NCBI GenBank assembly: GCA_965248135.1 | Contig: CBDFIN010000012.1 | Location: 1,054,001-1,118,000, forward strand | Reading direction: 5' to 3' | Length of the DNA stretch: 64,000 bases | From: SZUA-100 sp965248135 | GTDB lineage: Bacteria > Pseudomonadota > Alphaproteobacteria > Rhizobiales > Rhizobiaceae | Notes under the pieces: model-generated | The model's input: the letters and a program-made list of their open reading frames with translations, nothing else | What the model was told of the DNA's origin: nothing | Databases searched by the model: none | Shown: positions 35,803 through 44,674 of the stretch, in pieces | Position numbering within the stretch: the first letter of the stretch is position 1 | Layout: every line of letters begins with the position of its first letter | Translations under genes and position numbers: made by a program

Positions 35803-37074
35803 ATGCTCGATCTGCTGATCAGGAACGCCACGCTTGCGACCGGTGAACAACGGGCCGATATTGGCGTTAACGACGGTCGCATTGTGGAAGTCGCCAGGGC
35901 TATCGATGCCGAGGCCGCTCAAACCATAGAAGCTGGCGGCAATCTCGTTACACCACCGTTTATTGATAGCCATTTTCACATGGATGCGACGCTCAGCCTT
36001 GGCCTGCCGCGGCTGAACGAAAGCGGTACCCTATTGGAGGGCATTCAGCTTTGGGGTGAACTAAAGCCGCATTTAACCGTAGAAGCGCTCAAACAACGGG
36101 CCCATCAATTGCTCAAATGGTCGATTGCCAAGGGCGTGCTGGCGATCAGAAGCCATGTGGATACTAGTGACGCCAGCCTGATGGCGGTCGAAGCGCTGCT
36201 GGAGGTGAGGAAGGAAATCGCGCCTTTTGTCGATCTGCAACTGGTGGCCTTTCCCCAGGACGGCTATTTCCGCTCACCGGGGGCAGCGGAAAATCTTGCC
36301 CGTGCCCTTGATCTCGGTGTCGATGTGGTTGGTGGTATTCCGCATTTTGAACGCACCATGGTCGACGGCGCCCGGTCGATCAGGGCGCTGTGCCAAATCG
36401 CCGCCAAACGCGGCCTGCTGGTCGATATGCATTGTGATGAAAGCGATGATCCAATGTCGCGCCATATCGAAACATTGGCAAAAGAGACCACCAGGCTTGG
36501 GCTAAAGGGGCGGGTTGCCGGTTCCCATCTCACCTCGATGCATTCGATGGACAATTATTATGTCAGCAAATTGTTGCCGCTGATCAAGGAAGCACAGATT
36601 ACCGCAATTGCCAATCCGCTGATCAATATCACCCTTCAAGGCCGGCACGACACCTATCCCAAACGCCGGGGCATGACCCGGGTAAAGGAAATGACCGCCA
36701 CCGGTATCAATGTGGCGCTTGGTCATGATTGCGTGATGGACCCGTGGTATTCGCTTGGCAGCCACGACATGCTGGAGGTCGCCCAGATGGCCGTTCATGT
36801 GGGACAAATGACCGGCACCGGCGAAATGAAGGCGATGTTTGATGCCGTTACGGTTAATGCCGCAAGGACGCTCAATCTTGATGGCTACGGGCTTGACCCC
36901 GGCTGTCATGCCGATATTGTGATAATGCAGGCCAGCAGCCGCATCGAGGCAATTCGCCTGCGGCCAGCGAGATTATACGTTATTCGCCGCGGCAAGGTCA
37001 TCAGCCGCACACCGCCACAGATCGCAGAACTTGATTTGAACGGCGAGACCCTTCAGACTGATTTTCGACGATGA
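35803..37074 (+). CDS. codA: Cytosine deaminase-like amidohydrolase
   Basis: 423 aa from the ATG at 35803 behind GGAGG. Amidohydrolase metal site FIDSHFHMDATLSLGLP (HxH), RSHVDTSD, the DMHCDESDDPMSRHIETLA block, GSHLTSMHSMDNYY, and LGHDCVMDPWYSLGSHDMLEVAQM with the catalytic Asp. These match the CodA branch, which converts cytosine to uracil. It lies directly downstream of the nucleoside/base importer, so uptake followed by deamination is the likely task. Other N-acyl or isocytosine substrates are possible. Confidence 0.86.
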   Translation: MLDLLIRNATLATGEQRADIGVNDGRIVEVARAIDAEAAQTIEAGGNLVTPPFIDSHFHMDATLSLGLPRLNESGTLLEGIQLWGELKPHLTVEALKQRAHQLLKWSIAKGVLAIRSHVDTSDASLMAVEALLEVRKEIAPFVDLQLVAFPQDGYFRSPGAAENLARALDLGVDVVGGIPHFERTMVDGARSIRALCQIAAKRGLLVDMHCDESDDPMSRHIETLAKETTRLGLKGRVAGSHLTSMHSMDNYYVSKLLPLIKEAQITAIANPLINITLQGRHDTYPKRRGMTRVKEMTATGINVALGHDCVMDPWYSLGSHDMLEVAQMAVHVGQMTGTGEMKAMFDAVTVNAARTLNLDGYGLDPGCHADIVIMQASSRIEAIRLRPARLYVIRRGKVISRTPPQIAELDLNGETLQTDFRR

Positions 37075-37099
37075 GAATCAGTAAGAGAAATTAAGCGCG

Positions 37100-37714
37100 A
37101 TGAATGTTGAACGAGATATTAATGCGGCCCATCTTCGCGTTACCCTGCTTGGCATTGACCCTGCCCCCGTTCGGGAAATTGAAGTGCCATTGTCGATGAC
37201 CTTCACAAGGCTGCATGACACCATACAGGCAGCCTTTCTCTGGCATGATTGCCATTTGTGGGAGTTCGAATACCAAAACCGCATCTATGGCATTCCCCTC
37301 GATGATGGCTTCGACATGGGCGCAGACAAAACCCATAAGGCCGATACGGCGCGGCTGCACCGGTTGAAAGATGGAAAGAGCAAAGAGTTTTTTTATCTCT
37401 ATGATTTCGGCGACAGCTGGGAACATCGCATCGAAGTTATTAGCCTTTCAAATGTCGAAAATAGCTCAGATCTGCCGCGATTTATCAGTGGAAAGTGGCG
37501 CACCCCACCGGAGGATGTCGGCGGTCCGCCCGGGTTTTTCTTATTTCTGGAGGCCATGCAAGACAAGAAACACGAAGACCATGGCGACTTGAAAGACTGG
37601 TATGGCGGCGATTTTAATCAAGAGGATATCGGCGCCAGCGATATCCAGCAAAGATTTAGATCACTGCACCGGGCAAGGCGCGGTCACACAGGCGTGTGGG
37701 TGCGCAATGGATGA
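37100..37714 (+). CDS. Plasmid pRiA4b ORF-3 family protein
   Basis: 204 aa. The sequence LRVTLLGIDPAPVREIEVPLSMTFTRLHDTIQAAFLWHDCHLWEFEYQNRIYGIP...FFYLYDFGDSWEHRIEVISL, followed by GGPPGFFLFLEAM, defines the pRiA4b ORF-3 (IS1096 TnpR-like) family, often carried on plasmids and near insertion sequences. Its function is unknown. Here it lies between a deaminase and a PLP enzyme, 25 bp and 6 bp away, on the same strand. I see no IS ends around it. Confidence 0.85.
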   Translation: MNVERDINAAHLRVTLLGIDPAPVREIEVPLSMTFTRLHDTIQAAFLWHDCHLWEFEYQNRIYGIPLDDGFDMGADKTHKADTARLHRLKDGKSKEFFYLYDFGDSWEHRIEVISLSNVENSSDLPRFISGKWRTPPEDVGGPPGFFLFLEAMQDKKHEDHGDLKDWYGGDFNQEDIGASDIQQRFRSLHRARRGHTGVWVRNG

Positions 37715-37720
37715 GACCGC

Positions 37721-38878
37721 ATGACCTTGCCGGACGATGCAAATTCGTCCACATCCCTTGCCACATTGTTTGCCCAGGCGGACGGGTTTTTGGATCCTTT
37801 TACCGGCGGGGTGGTGCCGCCGATCCAGCCATCGACCACCTTTGGCCGCGATGAAGCCAATCGGCCGCTGAACCACGACCATATTTATGGCCGTGGCGGC
37901 AATGATTTAATGCGGTTGGGCGAACGGATACTGGCCACGGCGGAAGGTGCTGCCGGCGGCCTGTTGTTTCCCTCCGGCATGGCAGCGATTGCCGCCTTGA
38001 TGCGCACGGTTCCAGGTGGTGGAAAAATCCTGCTGCAGTCCGGTATCTATTGGGGCACGACAAAGTGGATCCGCGAATTTGCCGGGCGGCGTGATATTGG
38101 GCTACGTGAGATAGACGCTTCGAACACGGCGCTGCTTGAAAAGGAAATCAGGCAGTTTTCGCCCGATATCGTTTTTATCGAAACACCGTCCAATCCCTGG
38201 CTGAAGGTGACCGATATTGCAGCTGCGGCCAAATCATGCGGTGAAGCGAACGCGCTGCTGGTGGTCGATTCCACCGCCGCTACGCCTGCACACGCCAAGC
38301 CGCTCGAGCATGGTGCCGATATCGTCATGCACTCGGCCACCAAAGCGATCAACGGCCATAGCGATGTGCTGGCCGGTTTTCTGGCGGTCAAGGATACGGC
38401 GTTTCCTATCTGGGACCAAATTGAAACAGATCGTGAAGAGGCCGGCGCCCTGCTCGGCTCGTTCGAGGCGTGGTTGCTTGTTCGCGGTATGCGCACTTTG
38501 CCGTTGCGGATGGAACGGATGAGCGCATCGGCGCTGAAAATTGCCGAACATATGAAGCACCATATGGGGATAGAGGACGTTCTCTATCCGGGTCTTTCCA
38601 GCCATCCGGGCCATGCCATCGCCAAACGACAGATGCATGGCGGATACGGTTCGCTGCTTTCGGTGCTGATCAAGGGCGATGGTGCGGCGGCAATAAAGGT
38701 CAGTGGCCGGTTAAAACTCTTTCACCGGGCAACATCACTTGGCGGGGTGGAAAGTCTGGTCGAACACCGTCACACCATCGAACAGGGTGTTGCGCCAAAT
38801 TTGCTGCGCCTTTCTATCGGTATCGAAGACGCCGACGAGCTGATCGAGGATCTGGAAAATGCACTCGCTTACCTTTGA
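37721..38878 (+). CDS. Cys/Met metabolism PLP-dependent enzyme (cystathionine beta-lyase / gamma-synthase-like)
   Basis: 385 aa. PLP lysine motif HSATKAINGHSDVLAGFLAV, the YGRGGNDLMRLGERILATAEGAAGGLLFPSGMAAIAALM block, and FIETPSNPWLKVTDIAAAA. This is the trans-sulfuration superfamily; MetC (beta-lyase) or MetB/MetZ activity cannot be separated reliably, although the sequence near the lysine resembles MetC. The gene follows the pRiA4b ORF-3-like gene and stops about 35 bp before dispersed repeat copy B. Confidence 0.85.
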   Translation: MTLPDDANSSTSLATLFAQADGFLDPFTGGVVPPIQPSTTFGRDEANRPLNHDHIYGRGGNDLMRLGERILATAEGAAGGLLFPSGMAAIAALMRTVPGGGKILLQSGIYWGTTKWIREFAGRRDIGLREIDASNTALLEKEIRQFSPDIVFIETPSNPWLKVTDIAAAAKSCGEANALLVVDSTAATPAHAKPLEHGADIVMHSATKAINGHSDVLAGFLAVKDTAFPIWDQIETDREEAGALLGSFEAWLLVRGMRTLPLRMERMSASALKIAEHMKHHMGIEDVLYPGLSSHPGHAIAKRQMHGGYGSLLSVLIKGDGAAAIKVSGRLKLFHRATSLGGVESLVEHRHTIEQGVAPNLLRLSIGIEDADELIEDLENALAYL

Positions 38879-38913
38879 TATCCCCTGTTCTGGATAAGAC
38901 GGCAATGTGGTGT

Positions 38914-39010
38914 GTTATTTAGCGGGATTACTTTATTATGATCATGGCTCATCAGGAGCGCATAGTGACCGGCGCTTACGCGTCGCCCAAAATGGCCGTG
39001 AGCGAAAAAA
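38914..39010 (+). repeat. Dispersed repeat, copy B
   Basis: Second copy of the element at 32118-32219, with the same block order (TGATCATG, CATCAGGAGCG, GACCGGCGC, GTGAGC). It lies between the PLP-enzyme stop and the convergent glpK stop. A plus-strand open frame that starts inside it and runs antisense through glpK is not taken as a gene. Confidence 0.6.
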
Positions 39011-39027
39011 CAAATGGTGAAATCATG

Positions 39028-40518
39028 CTATGGTTTGCTCAAGGTGCGGCTAACCGCATCTTGCCAGCCAGCGTATTTTTGTTGCCTGATACTGTCTTCC
39101 ATATTGGCAGAAAATGTCCGCTGCAGTTTCCAGCTCTTGGCAAAGCCGGCCTTGTCAGGCCACACGCCGGCGCGCATGCCGGCAAGCCAAGCCGCCCCAA
39201 GGGCCGTGGTTTCCAGGATCGCCGGTCGGTCGACCGCCGCCCCCAGAATATCGGCCAGAAACTGCATCGTCCAGTCGCTGGCAACCATGCCGCCATCGAC
39301 CCGCAAGACCGTATGGCCGGCTTCACCCCAATCGGCCTGCATGGCCTCCAGCAGATCGCGGGTCTGATAGCAAACCGCCTCAAGCGCTGCCCGGGCAATC
39401 TCATTCGGGCCGGTTGCCCGTGTCAGGCCAAACAATGCGCCGCGCGCTTCGGCATCCCAATAGGGTGCACCAAGGCCGGTAAAAGCCGGCACCAGATAGA
39501 CCTGCTGCTCACTATCTGCCGCATCGGCCATATCTCCGGTTTGTTTCGCCTGCGAAATGATGCCCAGCCCGTCGCGCAACCATTGCACCGCAGCACCGGC
39601 AATGAATATTGACCCCTCAAGGGCGTAGGTGGTCTTGCCGTCGAGCCGGTAGGCGATGGTGGTCAACATGCGGTTTTCTGACATGACCAGATCATCACCG
39701 GTGTTGAGCAGGGCAAAACAGCCGGTGCCATAGGTCGATTTCAACATGCCGGGTTCAAAACAGGCGTTACCGATAGACGCCGCCTGCTGGTCGCCGGCAA
39801 CGCCTAACACAGGGATGGCCGCACCAAGCACCGTCTCATCGGTAATGCCAAAATCATCGGCGCAATCGAGCACCTGGGGCATCATGGTGACAGGCACGCC
39901 AAGAATTTGCAGCAGTTCGTCGTCCCAGGCATTTTCGCCAATATTGTATAATAGTGTGCGTGAAGCATTGGTGGCGTCGGTGACATGGCGTCTGCCGCCG
40001 GTCAGCCGCCAGATGAGGAAGGTATCAACCGTGCCGAAAACCAGTTCACCACGCTCGGCCCTTTGGCGCGCACCGGCAACATTGTCCAGTATCCAGCTGA
40101 TCTTGGTGCCGGAAAAATAGGGATCAAGCAACAGGCCGGTCTTGCGGGTGAATGTGGCTTCGTGCCCCGCGTCTTTCAGCCGTTGGCAAATGTCTGCCGT
40201 ACGCCTGTCCTGCCAGACAATTGCGTTATGGATCACTTCACCACTATTGCGATCCCACACAAGGGTCGTCTCGCGCTGATTGGTAATACCGATGGCGGCA
40301 ATATCGCCAGCCGTCAGGCCGGCATCGGTAATGGCCACGCGACTGGTTTCAACCACGCTTTGCCAGATTTCCTCCGGATCATGCTCGACCCAGCCTGATT
40401 TTGGAAAATGCTGGGTGAACTCTTTTTGACCCAGCCCGGCAATGTTTTGGTCGGCGTCGAAAACGATCGCCCGCGACGAGGTTGTTCCCTGGTCAATCGC
40501 CAGAATATTACCGCTCAA
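39028..40518 (-). CDS. glpK: Glycerol kinase
   Basis: 496 aa, FGGY family, normal length. N-terminal phosphate-binding motif ILAIDQGTTSSRAIVFD, substrate loop ATNASRTLLYNIGENAWDDELLQILGVP, second phosphate motif GTGCFALLNTGDDLVMSENRML and C-terminal VDGGMVASDWTMQFLADILG. It phosphorylates glycerol to sn-glycerol-3-phosphate in the cytosol. It is transcribed toward the PLP gene. It is the last clearly chromosomal gene before the accessory island, about 110 bp from the ISNCY left end. Confidence 0.96.
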   Translation of the reverse strand: MSGNILAIDQGTTSSRAIVFDADQNIAGLGQKEFTQHFPKSGWVEHDPEEIWQSVVETSRVAITDAGLTAGDIAAIGITNQRETTLVWDRNSGEVIHNAIVWQDRRTADICQRLKDAGHEATFTRKTGLLLDPYFSGTKISWILDNVAGARQRAERGELVFGTVDTFLIWRLTGGRRHVTDATNASRTLLYNIGENAWDDELLQILGVPVTMMPQVLDCADDFGITDETVLGAAIPVLGVAGDQQAASIGNACFEPGMLKSTYGTGCFALLNTGDDLVMSENRMLTTIAYRLDGKTTYALEGSIFIAGAAVQWLRDGLGIISQAKQTGDMADAADSEQQVYLVPAFTGLGAPYWDAEARGALFGLTRATGPNEIARAALEAVCYQTRDLLEAMQADWGEAGHTVLRVDGGMVASDWTMQFLADILGAAVDRPAILETTALGAAWLAGMRAGVWPDKAGFAKSWKLQRTFSANMEDSIRQQKYAGWQDAVSRTLSKP

Positions 40519-40628
40519 TGTATCACTCCCACTTGACAGTTATCATTGACAATAGGCGGCAATTGACCGCTTCACAACAACATCAAAATAACTTTAATGT
40601 TAGTAGCTAATAGAGTTGGCCGGTTTTG

Positions 40629-41997
40629 GTAGCACACTAATTGTCCGCTTCTGTTTTAAGCATTGATGGGCAAGCTGTAAGGAGCCGGAGGCGACTGGAG
40701 GCTTGTTCATCAATGCTTTCGCGCCGAAAAGATTCACGCTGCTTTTTGGGTTTTCTGCCTGGTGATAATCTCTCCTTGTTTTGAATATGTAGCAATTTTG
40801 CCGGGGCCATGGAAGATAGCCATTGTGTCATCTGAGTATTCATGCACCCGCACCCTGGCCTTGACATAGTGATGACGGATGAGGCTCTGCGGCAGTTGCA
40901 GGACCAAATTGTTGTACGAAACTGTATTGTCCCTGCGCACGATGCGCCCGCTCTGCACGCACATAATATCGCGTAAGACTGCCGGGACAGCGACCGGCAC
41001 AAAAGCACTTGTCTCGTCTTCAGCCGCAACGCTAAAGCGAGCATTGTGATCCGGCAGGTAGATTTCCGTGATATAGCGGTTGGCCACGGCCATATCGGTG
41101 ATGTCATGGAGCTTCAATTCATTGACGAGGCGATCCTGGAAGGTCTGAAAGGCGCGCTCCGATCGGCCACGGGCTTCCGGCGAATAGGCGGCGATATGCT
41201 CAATGCCCAACTGATGAAAGGCGCGGCCCACTTGGGTAAGCCGGGTTTTATCGACCTTCTCACCGGCCTTGGGCGTGTGAAAATAGTGACTGCCGCGATC
41301 CGTATAGATTGAACAGGGCAGGCCGTGACACTCAAACACATCCAAAAAACCGCGAAAGCTGGACATTGTTCCTTCTTCCTCAACCAGAAAGGCCGAATAA
41401 ACCTTTGATGTCGCATCATCCATGGTCACAATCAGGTCAAGCTTAGGTTTGCCCTCAAGCCATTCATGGGTCGAACCATCCTGATGCAACATCATACCGG
41501 TACATGGCCTGCGCGGCCTCTTGCGCCGGTGAATGCCGCGCCCGCAGACCGCAATCACCAACCCTGAGCGCTGCAACCGGGTCTTCGTCCAGGTGTAACC
41601 CCAGTTGAAATTATGATGCTTGACCAGATGATCATGAAAATGCTTCACATTCCAGCCCATATAGCGCGTCTCATATTGCTCAAGCATCCATGAGGTTTCG
41701 TCGGCAGGCACCGCACGCACCGACTTCTTGCCCAACCGGCGGTCATTGAGCCCATCAGAACCGCAATCCTCATAGCGCCTGCGATAACGGCGGAATGTCC
41801 GCTCCGACATCCCTAAAATCTCTGCCGCATCATGTCCCGAAAGCCGCTTTTCTTCATATCGAGATAACACATCAATAAACTTCTCCATCCGTCTTTCCTG
41901 TAACCATGAAGTCCGGTTCATCAAACACCCTCCTTTTGAGAGCATCCTAAAACCGGACAAATCACGTGCTACATAAAGCGGACAACTGATGTGCTAC
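40629..41997. mobile_element. ISNCY-like insertion sequence, 1.37 kb
   Basis: Terminal inverted repeats GTAGCACA..A.TTGTCCGCTT are seen at both ends: 40629 onward, and the reverse complement ending at 41997. A transposase gene lies between them. A further hairpin, AGCATTGATG...CATCAATGCT, is inside the left end. I found no clear target-site duplication. The family name is a judgement from the transposase; other groups with the same domain layout are possible. Confidence 0.78.
40734..41921 (-). CDS. ISNCY-like transposase
   Basis: 395 aa from the ATG at 41921, preceded by GGAGGG. An N-terminal helix-turn-helix (RYEEKRLSGHDAAEILGMSERTFRRYRRRYED) is followed by a rve-type DDE core: LDLIVTMDDATSKVYSAFLVEEEG (first Asp), IYTDRGSHYFHTPK (second Asp) and AYSPEARGRSERAFQTFQDRLVNEL (Glu). 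C-terminal region RVRVHEYSDDTMAIFHGPGKIATYS fits a Mu-type C-terminal barrel. Ends of the element enclose it. It looks intact. Confidence 0.85.
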   Translation of the reverse strand: MNRTSWLQERRMEKFIDVLSRYEEKRLSGHDAAEILGMSERTFRRYRRRYEDCGSDGLNDRRLGKKSVRAVPADETSWMLEQYETRYMGWNVKHFHDHLVKHHNFNWGYTWTKTRLQRSGLVIAVCGRGIHRRKRPRRPCTGMMLHQDGSTHEWLEGKPKLDLIVTMDDATSKVYSAFLVEEEGTMSSFRGFLDVFECHGLPCSIYTDRGSHYFHTPKAGEKVDKTRLTQVGRAFHQLGIEHIAAYSPEARGRSERAFQTFQDRLVNELKLHDITDMAVANRYITEIYLPDHNARFSVAAEDETSAFVPVAVPAVLRDIMCVQSGRIVRRDNTVSYNNLVLQLPQSLIRHHYVKARVRVHEYSDDTMAIFHGPGKIATYSKQGEIITRQKTQKAA

Positions 41998-42017
41998 TGA
42001 CACATTCTTCTAAAGTG

Positions 42018-42046
42018 TTGCATTTGTATATACATTTTGATATACT
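42018..42046 (+). promoter_or_regulatory. Promoter and palindromic operator of the brnT-like gene
   Basis: TTGCAT (42018) and TATACT (42041) are 17 bp apart, a good sigma-70-type pair. Between them is the palindrome GTATAT..8 nt..ATATAC (42026-42045), a plausible autoregulatory operator. The start codon follows only 6 bp after the -10 hexamer, so the transcript is predicted to be leaderless. Confidence 0.65.
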
Positions 42047-42052
42047 AAACTA

Positions 42053-42343
42053 ATGAAAGCAACAGGCTTTGATTGGGATAATGGGAATTGGCCGAAATGC
42101 GGACAGCATGGTGTTTCAAAGGCAGAAATTGAATCTGTTTTCAAAAACACTCCGGCCATCCATCCTGATCCATTTGCCGGTGAAGAACGCTTTCGGGCGA
42201 TAGGACGCAATGATGATGGCCGTTTTATCTTTACGGTATTCATGATGCGCAACACGGACAACGGCGATCTCATTCGCCCTTTGTCGGCCCGTTATATGCA
42301 CAAGAAGGAGATTGCCAGTTATGAGCGACAAAAAGAAACTTAA
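42053..42343 (+). CDS. brnT: BrnT family toxin
   Basis: 96 aa. The sequence GFDWDNGNWPKCGQHGVSKAEIESVFKNTP, EERFRAIGRNDDGRFIFTVFMMR and LIRPLSARYMHKKEIASYER follows the BrnT (RelE-fold RNase) layout, including the F.WD start and the ISARYMHxKE end. BrnT toxins cleave RNA and arrest growth until bound by the antitoxin encoded next. There is no Shine-Dalgarno ahead of the ATG. The gene overlaps the antitoxin gene by 23 bp. It lies on the left edge of the island, next to the ISNCY end. Confidence 0.86.
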   Translation: MKATGFDWDNGNWPKCGQHGVSKAEIESVFKNTPAIHPDPFAGEERFRAIGRNDDGRFIFTVFMMRNTDNGDLIRPLSARYMHKKEIASYERQKET

Positions 42344-42596
42344 GAACTTGCCGCGTTTAAAATCGGACAAGGAAGCCGAGGATTTTGTTGAAAATGCTGA
42401 TCTGTCTGAATATGACTTGTCGGGCTTCAAATCAGTGAATTTTGAATTCGAGAACAAGAGCGCTACGGTCAGTATGCGCCTACCGGAAAGTCAACTTGCG
42501 GCTGTAAAAGCCGAAGCCAAAAAGCGCGGCATGCCCTATCAGCGTTTCATGCGTGAAATGATTCAGCGTGGCATGCAAGCCCTGCATTCGCAATAA
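42321..42596 (+). CDS. CopG-type antitoxin partner of BrnT
   Basis: 91 aa from the ATG at 42321. The N-terminal part is acidic and flexible (SDKEAEDFVENADLSEYDLSGFK). The C-terminal part is a ribbon-helix-helix: ATVSMRLPESQLAAVKAEAKKRGMPYQRFMREMIQRG. This matches the PF12441-like CopG antitoxin group rather than classical BrnA. It should neutralise the toxin and bind the GTATAT/ATATAC operator. Translation is coupled to brnT by overlap. Confidence 0.83.
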   Translation: MSDKKKLKNLPRLKSDKEAEDFVENADLSEYDLSGFKSVNFEFENKSATVSMRLPESQLAAVKAEAKKRGMPYQRFMREMIQRGMQALHSQ

Positions 42597-42618
42597 TCCT
42601 GGAGTTCAATTTGGCCTA

Positions 42619-42647
42619 TGAGTTATAGGAACGGGTTCTATAACTCA
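42619..42647. repeat. 29-bp inverted repeat downstream of the TA pair
   Basis: TGAGTTATAG and CTATAACTCA are perfect 10-bp arms around a 9-bp centre that itself pairs partly (GAAC/GTTC). It lies between the antitoxin stop and a strong terminator. It could be a protein-binding site or recombination site; nothing in the sequence decides this. Confidence 0.6.
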
Positions 42648-42674
42648 CGCGGCGCGTTCTCTTTAACAATCAAA

Positions 42675-42712
42675 GCCCGGCCAGCGGTGCCCCCGCTGGC
42701 CGGATTTTTTTT
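42675..42712 (+). terminator. Rho-independent terminator of the toxin-antitoxin operon
   Basis: CCGGCCAGCGG and CCGCTGGCCGG form an 11-bp GC stem around a TGCCC loop, followed by eight T residues. It should stop plus-strand transcription from brnT-antitoxin. Confidence 0.88.
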
Positions 42713-42720
42713 GACCCGAT

Positions 42721-42752
42721 AAGCCACCCGATGAATAATCATCGGGTGGCTT
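42721..42752. terminator. Perfect palindrome at the end of the broken parB gene
   Basis: AAGCCACCCGATGA and its exact complement flank a 4-nt loop, 14 bp downstream of the parB stop on the minus strand. The stem is strong, but the T tract is short on both strands. It may be a weak terminator of the parB transcript. Confidence 0.55.
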
Positions 42753-42765
42753 TGGTTAGTGGTAA

Positions 42766-44348
42766 TCAGGCATAGTGCTTCTTGACTGCCTTCCACTGGT
42801 CAATCGCGACAATCCCGGAACGTTTGGTGTAGGCACGCATGGGAAAATCCATATAACGCGGTTGCCAATTGCCGTTATCTACTTTCTTGCCACCGCTTCG
42901 TGTGCCATCGAGATAATCACCGATGATTTTCTTTTGCACCTTTGTGGTTGCAGAGATATGCGCATCGGCAACGCGCTTGCCGCCGATATGTTTCAGCATG
43001 GCATTGATCGCTTCCTTGTCGCGGTGCGAATCAAGGAAGACACTTCGTGCCGAGGTTTCATTCACCTGCCAGTGGTCAGCCATTTCAACACTCAATAGAT
43101 TGCCAAGTGCTTCAACCATTGCCGAACCGCTCGGCAAGGTTTCCGCAACAACGAATGCCAAAATACGGGTGACTGCCGCATCGTCCAGTTCAATCAGTTT
43201 GGCAAATATTTCATGAATATCATTCTTCCGTTGCCAGTCATTTTTGATAGGAACAATTGTATTGCCAGCATCATCTGACCAACCCAATAAGTCACGAACA
43301 GCTTGACGTTCTTCTGTGAATTTTCCCTCGGCTCTATTGGTGGCAAGGGATTCTGCAATGGCATCGGTGCTGGCCTTTTGCGGGTCGGCGTTGATATCCC
43401 ACAGGCTGGAACCTGCTATGATTTGTGCCACTGCCAAGCGCAGGGCAATGTCGCCATGTGCCAACAATTCAGTGCGCACCGCAGAATGACGATGAAGGTC
43501 AAGATAATTCTGCATTGGCTTGGTTAGTTCGCATCGTTCCGCTGGCTTTTCGGGCTCTGTGCCGTTTGATGCTTTTTCCAGTCGCTTGGCTTCCTTCTCG
43601 GTCAAATAACCTTCGTGAAACGTTACTTCGCCATCACGGGCGATTTGAACATAAACCCTGCCACCCTTTGTCTTTGGTGTTTTGCAAAAATCCCATGAAG
43701 ACCAGAATGTTCCTTGCGCAAGAACGGCAACCTCACTCCAGCCATTTGCCAGATAACGCTCCTTGGCTTCGACAATGGCCTGATTTTGCAACAGCCAGAA
43801 TTTTACCGTGTCGGCAAAATAGCGCTCGTCACCAAACAGGTCGGCGATGACATTGCCTTTGTAATCCTCCACATCAAACAGGGCATTGGAAACGGGAATA
43901 TTGGCACCACCAAACAGCCAATCCTTCAAGCGATGACCTTGCGGTGCATATTCATCTTCGCTCTTGAACAGTTTCCACCACTCACTTTGCTGGCGCTTGG
44001 TTGCCAGCGTCAGGCTTCTGATCGTGCCTGCGTCTATCTCATCCTTGCGATAGGCCGTGAGAATGGGTGAAATCAAATTGGCAATTGCCAAGCGTTGTTG
44101 CACCAACCGTTCGGTGATACCGAATTGATGGGCGATTTCCGTGGGCGTTTTTCCTTCTTTGACCAACGCAGAAAATGCACGGTACTGGTCAATTTCATCC
44201 ATCGGCAAACGGGCAACGTTTTCTGCCAGTGATGCTTCTATCGCTTTGGCATTGTCCTGCTCATCCATGATGATACAGGGTACGGGGTCAAATTGTGTGC
44301 CGGACTCGTCTGTTTCTTCCGATAATTTTACCAAGGCATGATAACGGC
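42766..44348 (-). pseudogene. ParB/Srx-type protein, 3' fragment (interrupted by IS21)
   Basis: C-terminal part (about 527 aa) of a ParB family protein. It begins in frame directly after the GQRRY box: YHALVKLSEETDESG, then EASLAENVARLPMDEIDQYRAFSALVKEGKTPTEIAHQFGITERLVQQRLAIANL (ParB helix-turn-helix). A long C-terminal region without known motifs follows. Plasmid/ICE-type ParB proteins of this length are seen in Rhizobiales and can act in partition or regulation. The missing 5' part is at 49089-49260. Joining them minus one 8-bp duplication gives a 584-aa open frame, so the gene was intact before insertion. Confidence 0.9.
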
Positions 44349-44538
44349 TGCGCATTCCGGGGTGATCCGGCACCCTATTCCGATTTTATCCGGCACCCCA
44401 TTCCAATAACATCCGGCAGGTGATTCCGGGGTATCCGGCCCCCCTGTTTGGGCTTTGATTTTGCTGCTCTTGAGCACCGGCGAAGCGGGTTAATCTTGCG
44501 TTTTTTTAACGTGAGGAACCCCCATAAAGAGACTGGCA

Positions 44539-44655
44539 ATGCGCAAGATCAAAGAAGTAATAAGACTGGGAGCACAAGGGTTATCGCCACGCAGGATTGG
44601 CGAGAGTCTTGGCATTGGCCGCACCACGGTGCAGGAATGTCATGGCAGGGCCAGG
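44539..44655 (+). pseudogene. istA: istA 5' fragment (IS21 transposase, interrupted)
   Basis: 39 codons from the ATG at 44539: MRKIKEVIRLGAQGLSPRRI, then GESLGIGRTTVQE, the helix-turn-helix opening of IstA. The frame is cut by the ISAs1 element after the 10-bp duplication CAGGGCCAGG. It continues at 46793; removing the insertion and one duplicate gives 504 aa, the expected IstA size. Confidence 0.92.
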
Positions 44656-44674
44656 CAAGGCTGTTCAACGCTAA

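Noticed and set aside
37100..37714. pRiA4b ORF-3-like gene as part of an insertion sequence
   Set aside because: No terminal repeats or transposase beside it; spacing to neighbours looks like an ordinary operon.
38938..39612. Open frame of 224 aa on the plus strand opposite glpK
   Set aside because: It starts inside the dispersed repeat and runs antisense through glpK; composition and lack of homology suggest a shadow.
40519..42052. Second copy of the tRNA-Arg 3' end as left attachment site
   Set aside because: I scanned this region and the glpK-PLP gene interval and saw no match to the tRNA 3' sequence.
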